Of a stretch of 64,000 nucleotides of DNA, positions 25,533 to 40,500 are shown one piece after another. The stretch covers positions 21,159,054 to 21,223,053 of the forward strand of contig NC_092562.1 of the NCBI RefSeq assembly GCF_037975245.1, written 5' to 3'. Source of the DNA: Apostichopus japonicus. Its lineage: Eukaryota > Echinodermata > Holothuroidea > Aspidochirotida > Stichopodidae. Below the pieces are notes generated by a model, which was not told where the DNA came from, ran no database searches, and worked only from the letters and a program-made list of their open reading frames with translations. Within the stretch, counting starts at the first letter, position 1. Each line of letters opens with the position of its first letter. The position numbers and the translations under genes are program-made.

Positions 25533-28500
25533 ACGCTTGGCTTGTGTACACGATATCTCAATAAGGAAATGATGTATCATGATGAAACTTGTTGGGTGGA
25601 TAGCCCATAGTAAGAGGAAGATCCCTATTGTTTTTGGTGCCCGCAAAGGTCACCAAAGGTCAGTTAGATGCCAAAAACCAATATATTAAAAACAGCAATA
25701 ACTCCCATTGACAGGGTCCGACATGGTTGATATTTTGGGAGTAGTTGTGAATGGGGTAAGGCATCGTTTCCAAACATAACGGTAATGTGATCGAAGGTCA
25801 ACAAAGGTCAATTAATGATAAAAAACTAGTATTTTTGCGATAACTTGAGAACGAAATGTCCGTTAGGGTTGGGAGTTGCTTCAATGTAATCCAATTGTCG
25901 ACCCGCACCTGGGTGACCCTTGACCTCAATTTGACCTTTGGTGACCTTTACATGTTTTTGGGGATTTTTACAGTTTTGATGCTATTTTCAGATGTCAAAG
26001 GTACCTTCTGAACATAAATGTCAATAGGTTGACCCCGTGTGACCTTTATGTGCGAAGTTATATGGGGTCAAAGTTTTTCGGTCGGAGTTAGGATGGTTGC
26101 ACAGACTTGTCGTTTTGTTTTTTGGAATCAGGAGATTAAACTACATCTGAAACCAAGGTCAAAAGGTCAAAGGTCACATTAGAAAAAATGTGCTTATTTT
26201 GGGAGGAAACGAGCAAAAAAGAAAATGTTTGGTTTTGATGCTAGATTTGGATACCAAAGGTACCTTCCGATCAAAAATGTCAATGGGTTGACCCCCGTGT
26301 GACCTTCGTGTGCGAAGTTATACGAGGTCAAAGTTAATTTTCAGACATTTAATGCAATAACTCCCAGTTCCAAGGTGTGACGTGGTTGATATTTTTGGAC
26401 AAGTTGCAAATGGTATAGGGGAATATTTTCAAACTTAACGGTCATGTGATCCAAGGTCACCAAAGGTCAATTAATGATAAAAAACTAGTATTTTTGCGAT
26501 AACTTGAGAACAAATTGTCCGTTAGGGTTGTGAGTTGCTTCAATGTAATCCAATTGTCGACCCGCATCTGTGTGACCCTTGACCTCAATTTGACCTTTGG
26601 TGACCTCTGGTGACCTTTTTGTGTTTTGTGGATTTTTACAGTTTCGATGCTATTTTCAGATGTTAAAGGTACCTTCTGATCATAAATGTCAATGGGTTGA
26701 CCCCCGTGTGACCTTTGTGTGCGAAGTTATACGAGGTCAAAGTTAATTTTCAGACATGTAATGCAATAACTCCCAGTTCCAAGGTGTGACATGGTTGATA
26801 TTTTTGGAGTAGTTGCAGATGGTATAGGGTAATATTTTCAAACTTAACGGTCATGTGATCCAAGGTCACCAAAGGTCAATTAATGATAAAAAACTAGTAT
26901 TTTTGCGATAACTTGAGAACGAATTGTCAGTTAGGGTTGGGAGTTGCTTCTACGTAATCCAATTGTCCACCCACATCTGGGTGACCCTTGACCTCAATTT
27001 GACCTCTGGTGACCTTTTCGTGTTTTGGGGATTTTTACAGTTTCGATGCTATTTTCAGATGTTAAAGGTACCTTCTGGTCATAAATGTCAACAGGTTGAC
27101 CCCTCGATGAGCTTTGTGTGTGAAGTTATACGAGGTCAAAGTTAATTTTCAGACATTTCAGGCAATAACTCCCAGTGCCAAGGTGTGACAAGGTTGATTT
27201 TGTTGGACAAGTTGCGAATGGTATAGGGGAATATTTTCCAACTTAGCGGTCATGTTATCCAAGGTCACCAAAGGTCAGCTAATGTTAAAAAACTAGTATT
27301 TTTTATTTAGAAAATGGGCAAAGAAAACATGTTTGAATTTTTAGAGTTTTGATGCTCCGTTTAGGTCTCACCGATCAAAAATGTCAATTGGTTGACCTAC
27401 GGGTGACCTTTGTGTGTAAAGTTATGTATACAAGTTCAAAGTTAATTTTTAGACATTTAATGCAATTAAATCCCAATACCAAGGTGTGACACGGTTGATA
27501 ATTTGGGACAAGTTGTGAATGGGGTGGTGGAACATTTTCAGACTTAAAGGTCATGTCATCTGTGGTCACCAATGTTATCATATCTGTTGACCCGCTTGTA
27601 GGTGACCTTATACTTCTTACATTTTCGACGCCATATTTAGATCTCAAAAGTGCCTTTTGATCAAAAATCCGATCACATTTTGTGATCACAAAAGTGTTGG
27701 CTATAGTGTTGGTTACTTTATGTGTACATGTAGGGCCACAATTGCTTGGACTATTTGAGCCCAATCTTGCTTGATAATATGTGTATTGTAATATACCCCA
27801 AGCAAGGAACCACAGTGCCCTTGGGCTCTTGTTGAGTTGTCATTCTTCCTGTGAAAATCTCCGAAAAAAAGTAACGTATTAACTTTGTAACAAGACAAAA
27901 ACAAAATGGATCCCGTTTGGTCTGATGTACAAGATGCAGTTAGGGAGAACTTGACAAGGTTACAGTAGCTACAGTTAACTTAAAAAAGTAGAAAGAAAAA
28001 GTGCCTGCAGCTCACAGGAAAAGTAATGATATTAAAATATTCATCTAATAGTAGGTAATAAAATAACAGTATGATCTATTATGTTTATCTCTTCAGCTTG
28101 CAAAAAACATGAGATACAAGTTGGACAACTTTTTAGAAGTTTTAAACGCTAACAAGAAGACCGTGGAGAACCTCTACAAGAGTGACTTGGAAGGCAGACA
28201 GAATCCGTACAAGAGTTACCGATCGTTACCGCCCACGTCGAGCACAAACTGTTGTAATCTGGTCAATTCAGATCAACTTGAGTAAGTTCTTACATTTTGT
28301 CCTATTTCTACCATAAGTGGGTGTACCGTCTAAATTCCTGGTTGTCAGAAGAACATGTCATCTTCCAAACTTTCTTAAAATGAAATTCAGCCATTTATGG
28401 TCAAATAATTCCAAAAGATAGATTCACCAATCTCATGAACCTGTTTTTGGAAGTACATTGTATTTATCTCACTCCTGTCTTACATATCTTCTATCCACAA

Positions 28501-31500
28501 ATGAACATTCTTGACTAGTTTGTACATAATTGTGTATATTAAAAAAGCCTTGACACTGCATCCTATTAATTCTTCCGTTGTCGTTTGTAAGTAACCCAAA
28601 ATCAGGAAGTTTTTGCGTCTGTTGCAGTGCATCTTTACAATGATTGGATAATTTTAGCATACGTCTGCCATTGCTTTGCAGATACGACTTCATGTTTGGA
28701 GCTAATGTATCCAAGTCCAAGGCCTGTTACTCCATCTCTAAGATGACGTTAGACGGTGCTTTCAATCCCACCGGCAACCTATCTCAAGGTAAGAGTACCT
28801 GTAATTTAACTCCAAAGTCTTTAGTTTCTTGAACATTTCGATAATTGCGTTGAGTCCCTGTCAGTAGCTGCCAAAGGACAGTAGCTGCACACCCCTACTG
28901 CCAAACTGTCTGTTACTGTCTTTGCAGCTTGTGTGTTAGAAACGCTATTATTGTCTCAGGATACATTCCATGTTTGATGTTGGTTTTGAGCTCAAGGGTA
29001 AAGATTTTGAATAATCTTTGCTCATATGTGTAGAAGTCGATGAAAATGAGATCAATGACTAAAACCTGACATCCCTCAAAGGGTAAACCTTGACCACTGA
29101 ATCCTATTGATTGCCCAACCCCCCCAATCCTCCCCCCCCCCTCAAATCTACTTCCCTTCATGATGTAATGACTCAGCTTGATTTATTTGAACTCACATTC
29201 TGTTATCAAATTATATGACTAACCTCTCTTTGTGTGGCTTGTCTCCTTCCATTCAGTGTTTAAGAGAAATTTATTGCGCAACCCAACACTGAAATGGCAG
29301 TACTTCTCATCTGATGAAGGTGTTCACTCTGTGTTTCCTGGAGCTGCTCCAAAGATCTGCTCAACCTCAGAGAAGACTGTTGACATGAGGAACAGGTGAG
29401 CAGCAGGAATTGGGGGTAACTTGATCACCCTCTCAAGTAGGGTGTGTCACTTTAACCAAGATATTTCCAAACTACAAGAACTGATATAGACTTGCGTACT
29501 TTCGAGTACAACAGCATGAGCATGAGAACAAGTAGAATTACCCTTGGGTATGAATATGAGGATTGAGTGCACTGCCTCAAAGGGACAAGTATGAGTACAT
29601 CATTTTGCTTTACGTGCAGGGTTTCGATGATGCTACATGAATAATCTTATATGAATGTGACACACTAGGCTGTAGGGTATAACCAAGATGAACAACATAA
29701 TTCAACCTAAGTAGTACAGCAAAAAGATATGACAAACAATATTCACATCGGCAGCTGATGACTGAGATGGAAAATTTTCTTTTATTGATCATATAGATTG
29801 ATCACTACCAATTATGATGATCATTGAAACCAAAATGCAGTGATAGGAATCCAACTTTTCATTAACCCATGCCATCATCTGACATTAAAAAATTGGCTGT
29901 GAACACTAAATAGCAACAAATAAAGGTTCTTCTGCCTAGTTAACAGAGCAGTTTTATCTAATTAATTGTTAGGATAATTAACATTAGGATGTTTAACAGA
30001 CCCCCCCGCCCCAAGGTATGCTCACGCCTCCAGTGTCACAAACCAGTTACCGCCTCTCACACGAGAAAATCCCAGGGGAAACTCTGGCATGTATATTAGA
30101 TTTCCAAAATGTCCCTAAGTATTACTACAGATTCCTGAGGGCGAGAGTAAGAGTACAAGTGACTATTGCTCGTAACAATATGAGTACAAGCAAGATGCTC
30201 GCTACAATTCTCACTGAGTTTAGTATTTAGTTGTATGACTCACACAATCTGTTTGTATCCATGGTTACTGTATCCATGGTTATTGCATCCATGGTTATTG
30301 CATCCATGGTTATTGCATCCATGGTTATTGTTTCCATGGTCAGTTTTGTTCATCTTGTTTCATATGAACTACCGTGAACTGAAGGGTACTTGTTATGTCT
30401 GTTTTCTAAAGTTCTGTCGTAGTCATGTGATGATTCCCTACAAGAGCATGGTGTCACACCAGAGGATTGTTGTATCCATTTTACATTGAGAGGTAGTCAT
30501 CTGGCATCTTTAGATTAATTTGCTATCTTTATCGCTGAGCAATGAACCAGTTTCACAAGGACACTGGCTTGTTAAGATCGCTCTCATACAATTGTGTAAA
30601 GTTTTATCAATGTAACCATATGTTGGTGTTGTTATGTTTGAATTGTTTCTTTTAATTTTCAGTCCCATGTATGCTGTCACCGTGAGACCGAGACCCAAGC
30701 ATGTCTTAATCTTCATAGATAGAGGGTACGGTATTGGAGAGAATTCTTGGAAGATTGCCAAACAGGCTGCTGAGGTCGCACTCAAATCACTCTGTGAGAG
30801 AGATATGGTGAGTTTTACTATACAAGCTACTAGAGCATGTAACGTCATGACACCCCTTCCCACCCTCCCCCCCTCAAAATACACACCTCTTGATTTCTAG
30901 CAGACATCTGTGCATAATGTTTGTGTTTACTATGCACTGTTCTTTGCTATTACTTATGATAGGATGTGTTGGAAATCATTTTGATAAATCAAACATTTTT
31001 CAAGTAAGAGCGACAGACCGATATCTGTTGTTCAACCGGGAAGTTTAAAATGTACATTAAAGTATCAGTCATTTCTCCCTTTGTCCATATAGTAGACTCC
31101 AGATTCCTACTAAAGCAAATAATTTGTAATTTGAATTAATAAAGCAGATATTTTCTTTGAAAGCTGGAGTCAAGTAAATTGCACCCAGCCGATACAAAAG
31201 ATACAGCCTACAGATCTGTCCAGGCGTAAAATTAAGCCTTTAATTCCGAATAACTAGGACGGACAAAAAATCATGTAAAACGGCATCAGGAACGTTTCGT
31301 AAAATGTACAGCAATATTTCTGTAGTACTACTATTATGATGGTTGTATTGAACTCTGTCATAGTGAGAGCTGTGAAGATGAGCTCCTTATGTTTACTCAG
31401 CTTCACTCATTGTGACAAGTCCATTGACTAAACAGAAATAAACAGAACAGTGAAGAATGAAGTGTCGTCTGTCATCAAGGTTGACGACAAACTTCAGTGG

Positions 31501-34500
31501 AAAGTATTGGCCGGTAGAGATATAAGATGAGTCGAGACTACGGCTGAAAGACGTCAAAATATTTTCATATTTTAAAAAAATGGATGTCATGATTAGCTTG
31601 CCTGAATTAGTAGAATTTCATCCAGAGATTTCGATATAGACTTCTGCCGATTTCAGAATTTTGTAATAATTTTTTTTTGTTTTTTGTGGCTGTCAACTCT
31701 GTTGTCAAGGCTGATGACTCATTGTCACTGTCACGCAACATTAATTTGACAAAGTCATGCAACATTAATTTTGACATAGCTCGAAAAGTTGGTTTGACAT
31801 TCAGGTATTTATAGGTGAGCTATTGCGGTTTGCAATTAGAAGAAATACTTTGCAATTCGAGCATTTGTCAGGTTGCTACTTTGTTGCTCTTGTTTATATA
31901 CCTAACTTTCTACTTTCCTTGACAATTTGTTTTTTCTTCTTATGTTTGTTTCATATTTTGGGAGGGGCAGGAGGGGGGCATTAAATGATTCTATTGTTAT
32001 GATAATGTGAAAGTGTGTTCATGAATTATATTCCTTTAATTATGTGAAGAATGTACAAACAAAAGGGATATGAGCCTGTGGAATGTTATCAATGCCTTCC
32101 TAGATCAGCTTAAGGGTAAAAATGGCCTTTCTGCTAGAAGTGATAAAGCTGTGAGTTCCTCTGTTGTTAGCTCTCCAAATGTGACTATATTAACATGCAC
32201 CATTTCTGCTGGACACCCTCCATATGGAACAGCTGTGTTTAAATTTGGAGGCTCATGCCAGATCGATTGAACAACTACTGTCCTTTGAGAAATAAAAAAA
32301 AGAGGTACTGTAGAATTTTCACATGACCGATGAAAGATCCCAGATTCAATTCTTTGCTCTCTCTTTTTATATTAATGAGTTTGTATGTTTCTTTCATTAT
32401 AGGTGGGTGTACTTAGTGTTGGCTCTACCACTCAATACTGTGAAAGAGATAAATGTTACACTGACCAGCTGGCCCCAGCATCACATCTAACCAAACAGCA
32501 GTTAGTGCACTTCATAAGAGGAATCCAAGCAGAAACAGGTGATTATGGTGGCAGAAGTGGGATTAATTTTAAGTTTTTTTTTTCCCCCCTACAATGTGTA
32601 TTCAAAGATTACCAGCTGATATACTGTCATTACCATCTGTAACATTTTACCTGAGAAGAAACAAAACTGAAGGCATATTTTATAGGATAGAGGAGTCGGG
32701 GTGAAAATATTGAGAATTTTACTATTAGTTTGTTAAATTTACTTATCAAGCACAACCTGCAACTTAAGCAAGGTGTGGGCTCTCTTAGTAAACAAAAAGA
32801 GAAAGTTTCCTTGAAGACATATGGTGATAGGCCATTAAATTTAGCCCCAAAAAAAGTTTGGTATGAAATGCGTTCTTTAACCCTACCATTCCCGCCACGC
32901 AAAGACTCATTAGAATTTTACTGTCGTAACATATGTTCATTGTTTGAAGAGGATGGTTTTACTTTGGCTGAAGACCTGTCTTCCAAGAAACTAAACCAGA
33001 AGGAGTTCTGACACTTTCACCCCAGTTGTACATGTACCAAGTCTACATTACATTTTACATGAAAGTGTCTGCAGGATGATGTGATTGCCAACAAATCAAC
33101 AAATTAATTAGGTTAATCATCTCCTTCTTGCTAAATAATCGTGAAGAAGCACTTCAGAACATCCGCAGGGACCACGGTGCTAACCACTTGTATCTTGTTG
33201 GAAGTATGCAGGAGTTACTCAAATGTAGTCTAACTGAAAATACAGAGTGCCTGGGGTGACAAAACTTTTTGAAGAAAGGGATACATATTAAATATATATT
33301 CGTATTTATGTGTTTGTGTGTGTGTCATGAAAATAAGTTTGTGCAAGTCATGTGTGTTCTCTCCTTTTTGGTGTCAAAGATGATGGTTATTTTTGATGTC
33401 TTTATAATAATAATAATAACTGTTTTTTGTATAGCGCAGGTATCCAGAGCACAAGGCAATGTTCAAATGCGCTCCCATATAAAGGGTCTAACTGTGATAT
33501 TTCTGAAAAAGGATAGTTTTTAACTGTTTTTTGAGATCCGTCTTACTGGATGGAGAAATAGGTGCCTCTTGTTTGGCTATGAGATTGTTCCACAGTCGTG
33601 GGGCCATCACGGAGAAAGCTCGCCCGCCAAAGTTAGTTGAATGAAATGATGGCTCCGCAAGCAAATATTTATTTTGGGACCTCAGCGATCTTATGAAGCT
33701 GGGAAGCTGAGGTTCACTGTAAAGGTAGTTGGTGATTCGATTCATTTGACCTTTTACTCTCAAGAATCACTAAATGTAAGAAGAAGAAAATTCCACGCAA
33801 TTTTTATTCTTTACAAAAGTGTTTTAGGCAGTGTCATAGTATTGTACTACTTACTTGAAACATTTTCAGAAATTAATCAGAAAACGTGGGATGTGTTAAA
33901 CAGTAATTTAAGATAGATCTTTCTCATGTTACTGAAGAAGCTTATATGCATACTGTACAAAACCTGTATGATGGTAGATGCTTAACTGATGTAGCATATT
34001 GTATCACTGAGCATAAATTTAGGTATTTTATCATTGTTAAATTTACACGAAGATGAATTGCAATCATATGTACCAAATAAAGAGAAATCATTAACTAATT
34101 TACTTGACAATTAAAATATGTATCCTCTTTCTCTTAATTCTATTTACAGAACCAACCAATCACACTGAAGGATTACTGAAGGCCTTTGAACTGATTAGGA
34201 ACTCTGCCGCACCCGTGGAGAGTAATAATTCTGTGGCTGGTACGTATGTCACTTGCTCACGCCCCTGGGGGATCGTATCCCTTTAACATGAAACATGAAC
34301 GTCCAGTTGATGAAGATGTAGAAAGATGAAGAATTCCCAATAACTCAAAAAAAAAAGAAAACCTTTCATTGAAAATAATCAACTTGTGGTTGTGTATGGC
34401 CTGATGAGTAATCAAAGGGGGGAATTTTGATCACTTTTCTCCAAAAAAAAAAAGAGAACATAGTAAGAAACCAATGAGAATTAATCATGGTATACAAAGT

Positions 34501-37500
34501 TCATAATTTTTTCATCATACAAGATATTGAGAATAGATGTGTCACATGATATCAGTTAGATCAACTTACTTGAGTATTGATTTAGCATATACAAAAAATG
34601 CCAATCTTTTTGTTGTTTATATTATTGATTATAAAACCATTTCACACAATCATAAAAGGATTGTCAAGTCTGAGACAGAAACATTTATGTTCTTTTGAAT
34701 TTGAAATTTACAATCAGTCCTGATCAAAGTTGATGAAACCAAAATGCATCATTTGAATCTTTGTCGAATGTTCATAATCGTTTATTTTGTTTTCTCTTTC
34801 CTCAGATTCTCTGATTCTTTACATCAGTTCGGGACAGACTCTGGACCTGAATGAAACCAGCGCTATTATCAACACAGTCATTAATGAGAACAGACAATTA
34901 AACAATAGAGTCATTGTTATGACCTATGCTCTGTTAGCAGAAGGTAAGCAGGGTCTTGGGAAATTTGAATTAGGCCATATTTATGACTGACTATCCTTTT
35001 CCTATTGTAACCCCCCCCCCCCCCCAACCTTTTGTTATGTGTTATGTTGTTGGTTTCACCATGGTAGTTGGTTGAGCACTAAGTTACCATTGATAGTATA
35101 GATACTCATCTTTAAGTTTGGTACAAGATAAGTACATTGTATGGACTCGGTATAGAGCAGAGTTTGTTTCCCTGTGATAATCTTGCTTACTGTGCTTCAG
35201 GGGCTGTATTCATGTTGTGTGGATTCCTTTTGTAAATTGACAAATTGTCTAGGGAATAGAGAGATGGATTTACTGTCTGTTTGCAATTATACATCTGTGA
35301 TATATATTCATTAGGTATTAGTAACATCAATGTTTCTCATTAACAGTGATTGATGGGAAACCAAGCATGGTTGAACTTGGATTCCTGAGAGATCTGGCGG
35401 GACAGGATAACGGCATAGCTGAGCAGCACTCAAGCATGATGCCACTTAGACAGGTAAGGGAATGTAATGGTAATATATGTTTATGTCAGGAAGACAAATA
35501 GACATGGTGAGGGGGTGTGAACAGGGCCAAGAATGATGCCACTTAGACAGGTAAGGGAATGTAATGGTAATACATGTATGTGTATGTAAGGAAGACTGAA
35601 ATAAACATGGTGAGGGGGTGAACTAGTCTATGGCATGGTGAGAGGGGTGGACAGGGCCAGGAATGATGCCCATTAGACAGGTAAGGGACTTAAAGGTAAT
35701 ACATGTGTATGTAAGAAAGACTGAAATTAACATGGTGAGAGTTTCGGTAATCACTTTGGCAGGGGTGGGACATGCAATGAAGGTTATCAATAACATTCAT
35801 TTTGTTTTCTGTTCACAGAAAGGAGTGATGACAGTTTTGAATCAGATCAGCGATTTGCCATCGACAGTGGGTCGTTTCTATTCCATATTCCGTCCTCCCG
35901 CTGATTGGGGAGTCACTTACTCTTTACCGTACCAAGATCCTCTCGGAAAAGGTAAGCGTGACCGCAGGCGAACCGGACAGACAAACCTGGGGGGTAGTTG
36001 CTTCATTCCTCTGTTATTTTGAGTAAGAGGAATTAATGGACAATGAATGTCCCCAATTAACCAACTAAAAGTGCCAAACCATCTATCATCAATGATAGAA
36101 TGTGAGCAATCATCAATATGAATGGAAGAGTGATGATTTCATTCCTTAACCCTTTTGCAGAGAATTATCAGTATGAGAATATTATGAGCAGGGATTAATT
36201 TTAAGTGTTAAAATTTTATGTAGCAATTTTTGATGGATCTGAACTTTGGGTCTCTCATAATATACAACAGGTTTTATGTGTACAAAAGCTGTTATTCATC
36301 TTTGTACTTGTCTAGCAGTGGATCCATATCGTGCAAACTCACATCTTACCCACTTCACCCATTGGTTGTATTTGTGAAAGTCATTTCGGGATGGAAGATA
36401 TTCAAATAATCACTCACTTTTCTTGTTTTACAGGGTTGATCATCAGCGTGACCAAGCCTTGCTTCAAGGAAAGTCACTTGATTGGCGTAATCGGCCTTGA
36501 CATCAGCGTCGCCGATCTGCTACAGGAGGTGTCGTACTTCGAAGAGGGCATCAAATCATATGCATTTATGATTGACAAACAAGGTGAGTGGCTCAGAAAA
36601 AGGGGTTAATCGGACTTTGTGTCCCAATTGTCACCGACGTGACAGCCTTTTGATTGACAATCATCATTACCAAATGAACTTTAAGATCATACACCTGATA
36701 ATAACCTCATTCTCTTAAATTATTAAGGCGGCGTTGTAATTGCCAAGGATTTCTAAATTAAATCAATTTGGTGACAGTTCATCGTACAATATCCATTATC
36801 ATATCATGTGTCCGATATATCTCTTTATTCAATGGTATGTTTTTCTATTTTTACTTTCATTTTTACTGTGTTTCACAGGTTACACTGTAGCTCATCCCTC
36901 TCTGACCAAGCCCATCAAGATGACCGGTCCTCCTCTCTTTGCCAACATTGAACACTTTGAAGAAGCCGTGGACTTTGAAACGGTCAAAGCTGCCATGCTA
37001 AGGTATTATAACAGGTCTCTCCTTCTACTAGTATGTTATTGGTCAAATACAAAACACATCTTGTGGCCCTTCTTTAAGACCAAAGTTACAAAGTAAAGAA
37101 AAAATAATGTCCACCCACAGAGTGGTTCAAGAAAGGCCCGTTAAGAGTTATTAATGATTCAATAATGGACTTGAACAGTTAAATCTCTATTGTTGATGTT
37201 GGTGACAATGGTGAATTCACTCCCTCACCATTATCTTATTCCATCCCGTAAATCTTCATCTTGACACAGGTTAGATAAATTTATCTGCTCAACATTGTTT
37301 CGTTTTGCTTTGTCAATAATTTTTATCTTAGCTCATAATTTTGTCATTTGGTCTTATGGTTGTCTTTCAGAGGAGAACCTGGCACTGCGACACTGAAGTT
37401 ACCAGCTGGTACTAGTTCTCTTAAAGAGGTGATCTACTCTTGGCAACCGGTAAGTAACCTACCTTATCCATCCCCCCCCAACATCCACCCCCTCCCCACA

Positions 37501-40500
37501 CCAAATCCCTTCTGACAGCAGATATTTGTGTTGGCATTGTATCTGCCAGTTCATCGGCTCACATGTGTACACACTAACAATCTTATAATTAGCACCTTAT
37601 AATATATATGTATTCCTATGCAACAGTGGATGCACTTTTGCCGTCTATGACATTGGGAAATTTGATGAGATTAACCACCCTTTTAAATGAGTCCCACTTT
37701 TCAGGCATTGCACAATATTTTAACATGTAAAGTAAAATGGTATATTCTATGAGGTTATTAGTGTTTATCAACCAGAAGGTCTCAGGAGAATTGCCTCACC
37801 CGCCTGTACCAGTGCCTAAATTCTGGCCTACCATTTCATAAATCCGAACAAAACTTTGCATTTGATGTCCAGTCTTCATCGTGTTTTATCTTCATTCCTC
37901 TTTTAATTCAGGTTGAGGACACTCCATTCATTCTTTGTACAGTCTCAGAGAATATGCCAAGCAGACACATGAAGTACCAAACAAGTAAGAGCAAAGTCTT
38001 TATATGAAACTGTATGCTATGCATTCAGGCACCATTGTATGTGTGTTTTGTGTGGGATTGGTACGGAGAGGGGGGACATAGGGGTTACAAAGAGGATTGA
38101 CTTACGATTTTGAAGGATTGTACGAAATTAATTATTTCTGAATAATGACTTATCTGCAATAGGGTTAGAATCACACACAAAGTCTTTTTTCTCTTCCCCT
38201 AATAAGTTAAATTGTGCCTGTTCATAGAACTGATATTTACCAATATCTATTTCATTATTATTTTCTGTATGCAGTATTGCCTAATGGATCTTGAAGCATT
38301 ATATCTAAACCAGAATAAATGTTCAGGCCTTCTGCATGATGTAATATTCAGGACTTTTACAGAATGAATTATTCAGACCATCTGCAAATCAATACTTATA
38401 TATTAATCTGGTCATACATAATGCTTTGGTTTACCTTCAACAAGTTCCATAATCAATACTTATATATTTATCTGGTCATACATATTGCTTTCGTTTACAT
38501 TCAACAGTTCCATAATCAATACTTATATATTTATCTGGTCATACATAATGCTTTGGTTTACATTCAACAGTTCCATCAACAAAGTTATATTTCCATCGTC
38601 TGGATATCCTACCGGCCAAAGCTATGTGCATGAATTTCAAACAACTTTCAGCTACAGGTAAGTCACAGTTCCTTCCTCCTTCTTCTCCTTCTCATTTTCT
38701 TCTACCACCCTCTCCTTTCCTTCCCCCCTCCCCTCCCCCCACCTTCTACCTTATTGGTATATTAAGGCCTTTTACCACATAAGTGTTCCAAACTGTCCAA
38801 AGTGTTGAGTCACTTGGTTGAGTTAAATCTGAACATTTGCATTGTTTTGATGAAGGTTAGAAATAGCTAACATCAATTATTATTATTATTCTGCACTACT
38901 TAGGGTATTAATAGTTGATGGAACTATTTAACCTATAATCTCCCAAGTTTTGTTCAAGTGATAACTGCCATACTGTGTTCAAACTTCTATTGAATTATTT
39001 GTCTTTCTCAAGTAGTGCAATTAGCTGGCATTTTTCCTCAGTATGTAACGATAATAACAACTTTAGCCCCGATTCTTTTATGCAAAAGTAGTCTGGGCTA
39101 GATTCATATGCTATGCAGGTCTAGGTGAAGTGTTAACATTTTTATTTCAAAAGATTGAGACATTTTCATGATTTGACCATGAAATTTCCAATGTTATTTC
39201 AACTTAAATTGTATTGTAACTTGGAATAGCACAAGTAAAGTCCACTTTAATGTACTTCATACCACCGAGTCTTCACAGAAATTGTCTTTTTGTCTTAGAC
39301 TTAAAATTGTGAGCCAGAGATTGAGATTTTGAAGTTGATAATATCAATTGGTCTATTTATTTCTATGGCCATAATTGAAATTGAATCAAAATAAGTATTT
39401 CAGTTTATTTAAGTTTGTATTATAATTTTGTTAATAGAAAATTTTGGTATTGATCGTTCAAAAGATCTCAATAGGTGTACTGTATATCATCTCTCATTTC
39501 AGATACTTGTACCTTGATGCTGGCACCCAATGCATTCATTTCCCCATACGAGCATTTCACTCAAGAAGAAACCAAACTAGCCGTGCAGGCGTACATGGGG
39601 TACGTCAACGACGATACCAATCTCATCCAGAACCCGGGACTCAAGGTGAGGGCAGCAAACATTTTCTCAATTTTATTTTAAATCTAACAAAAAGCTAGAA
39701 ATTTGTCTTTACAATGTTGCCAGACATTTGGAAGTAGATGGGAAGGGGGAAGGGGGGGGGGGAGGGGACAGCAAATTCAGAGTAACATTTATTTGGGGTA
39801 ACAAATGGGCAATGCAAGCTGAGGTCCAGGGGTACACCACCGGGCACCCTGGTAGGGGTCAACAGAGAGCCCACTGAAGCTTTGTGGTATTTATCGTTTT
39901 CACAGCTTTTATCAGCTTTAAATCGGCAGAATTTTGTTATTTACATTCAGTAGAAGTCTGTGTCTAGTCATAGTTCTAATTTGTCAATGGTGATGTCGGT
40001 TACGTATTGTCATATCAAACTTCACTTGATTTCTAACAAATCTTGCTACATTTCTTTCTTCTCAACTCTTGATAATGCTCCTATATATGTCATATCGTAT
40101 ATGTCATGTGGGTCTGATTCTCGTTTCGTCCCTCAGCCGAGTATCAAGAAGCACGTTGCAGCCACCAGCAGTATTGACAGAGCTTGGAGGGAGCAAGTAG
40201 AGCGAAGCAGTATGAACAACTACGTCGTCAGAAGGTAACATCTTGTACCCACGAGAGCCCCCTCTCGTACATTTTGTCCCCTCTCGTACACCTCGCCCCT
40301 CTCGTACACCTCGCCCCTCTCGTACACCTCGCCCCTCTCATACACCTCGCCCCCTCGCATTCAAATTTTGACCGCAGTATTTCACAGAGGTGTAGCCTAG
40401 TAATTTTACTATACTTTAGAAATCAATATTTTGTTTATCCCTTGCTGAAAGCAAAAGGGAGTCTATGTGATGGTGACGGCACGCATAAATGGAGCAGTGG

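Larger units (their letters stand above)
23208..28096 (+). other. CACHD1 intron 2 (4.9 kb)
   Basis: Holds the tRNA-like sequence, a TA tract near 24937-25000 and the large AGGTCA-rich repeat. No further exon that fits the junction was found. Confidence 0.8.

Noticed and set aside
25291-25646. Frames rich in CVCVCV or HTHTHT on both strands
   Set aside because: Translations of the GT microsatellite.
32070-32270. 66-codon + strand frame before exon 7
   Set aside because: Exons 6 and 7 join in phase without it and continue the VWA fold; no splice sites frame it properly.
34392-34412. CTGATGAG on the + strand as a further hammerhead
   Set aside because: No stem II partner and no GAAA element follow it.
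38641-38662. Micro-exon CTACAG between an acceptor and a GTAAGT donor in CACHD1 intron 15
   Set aside because: Exons 15 and 16 already join in phase; a 6-nt exon would need transcript evidence.
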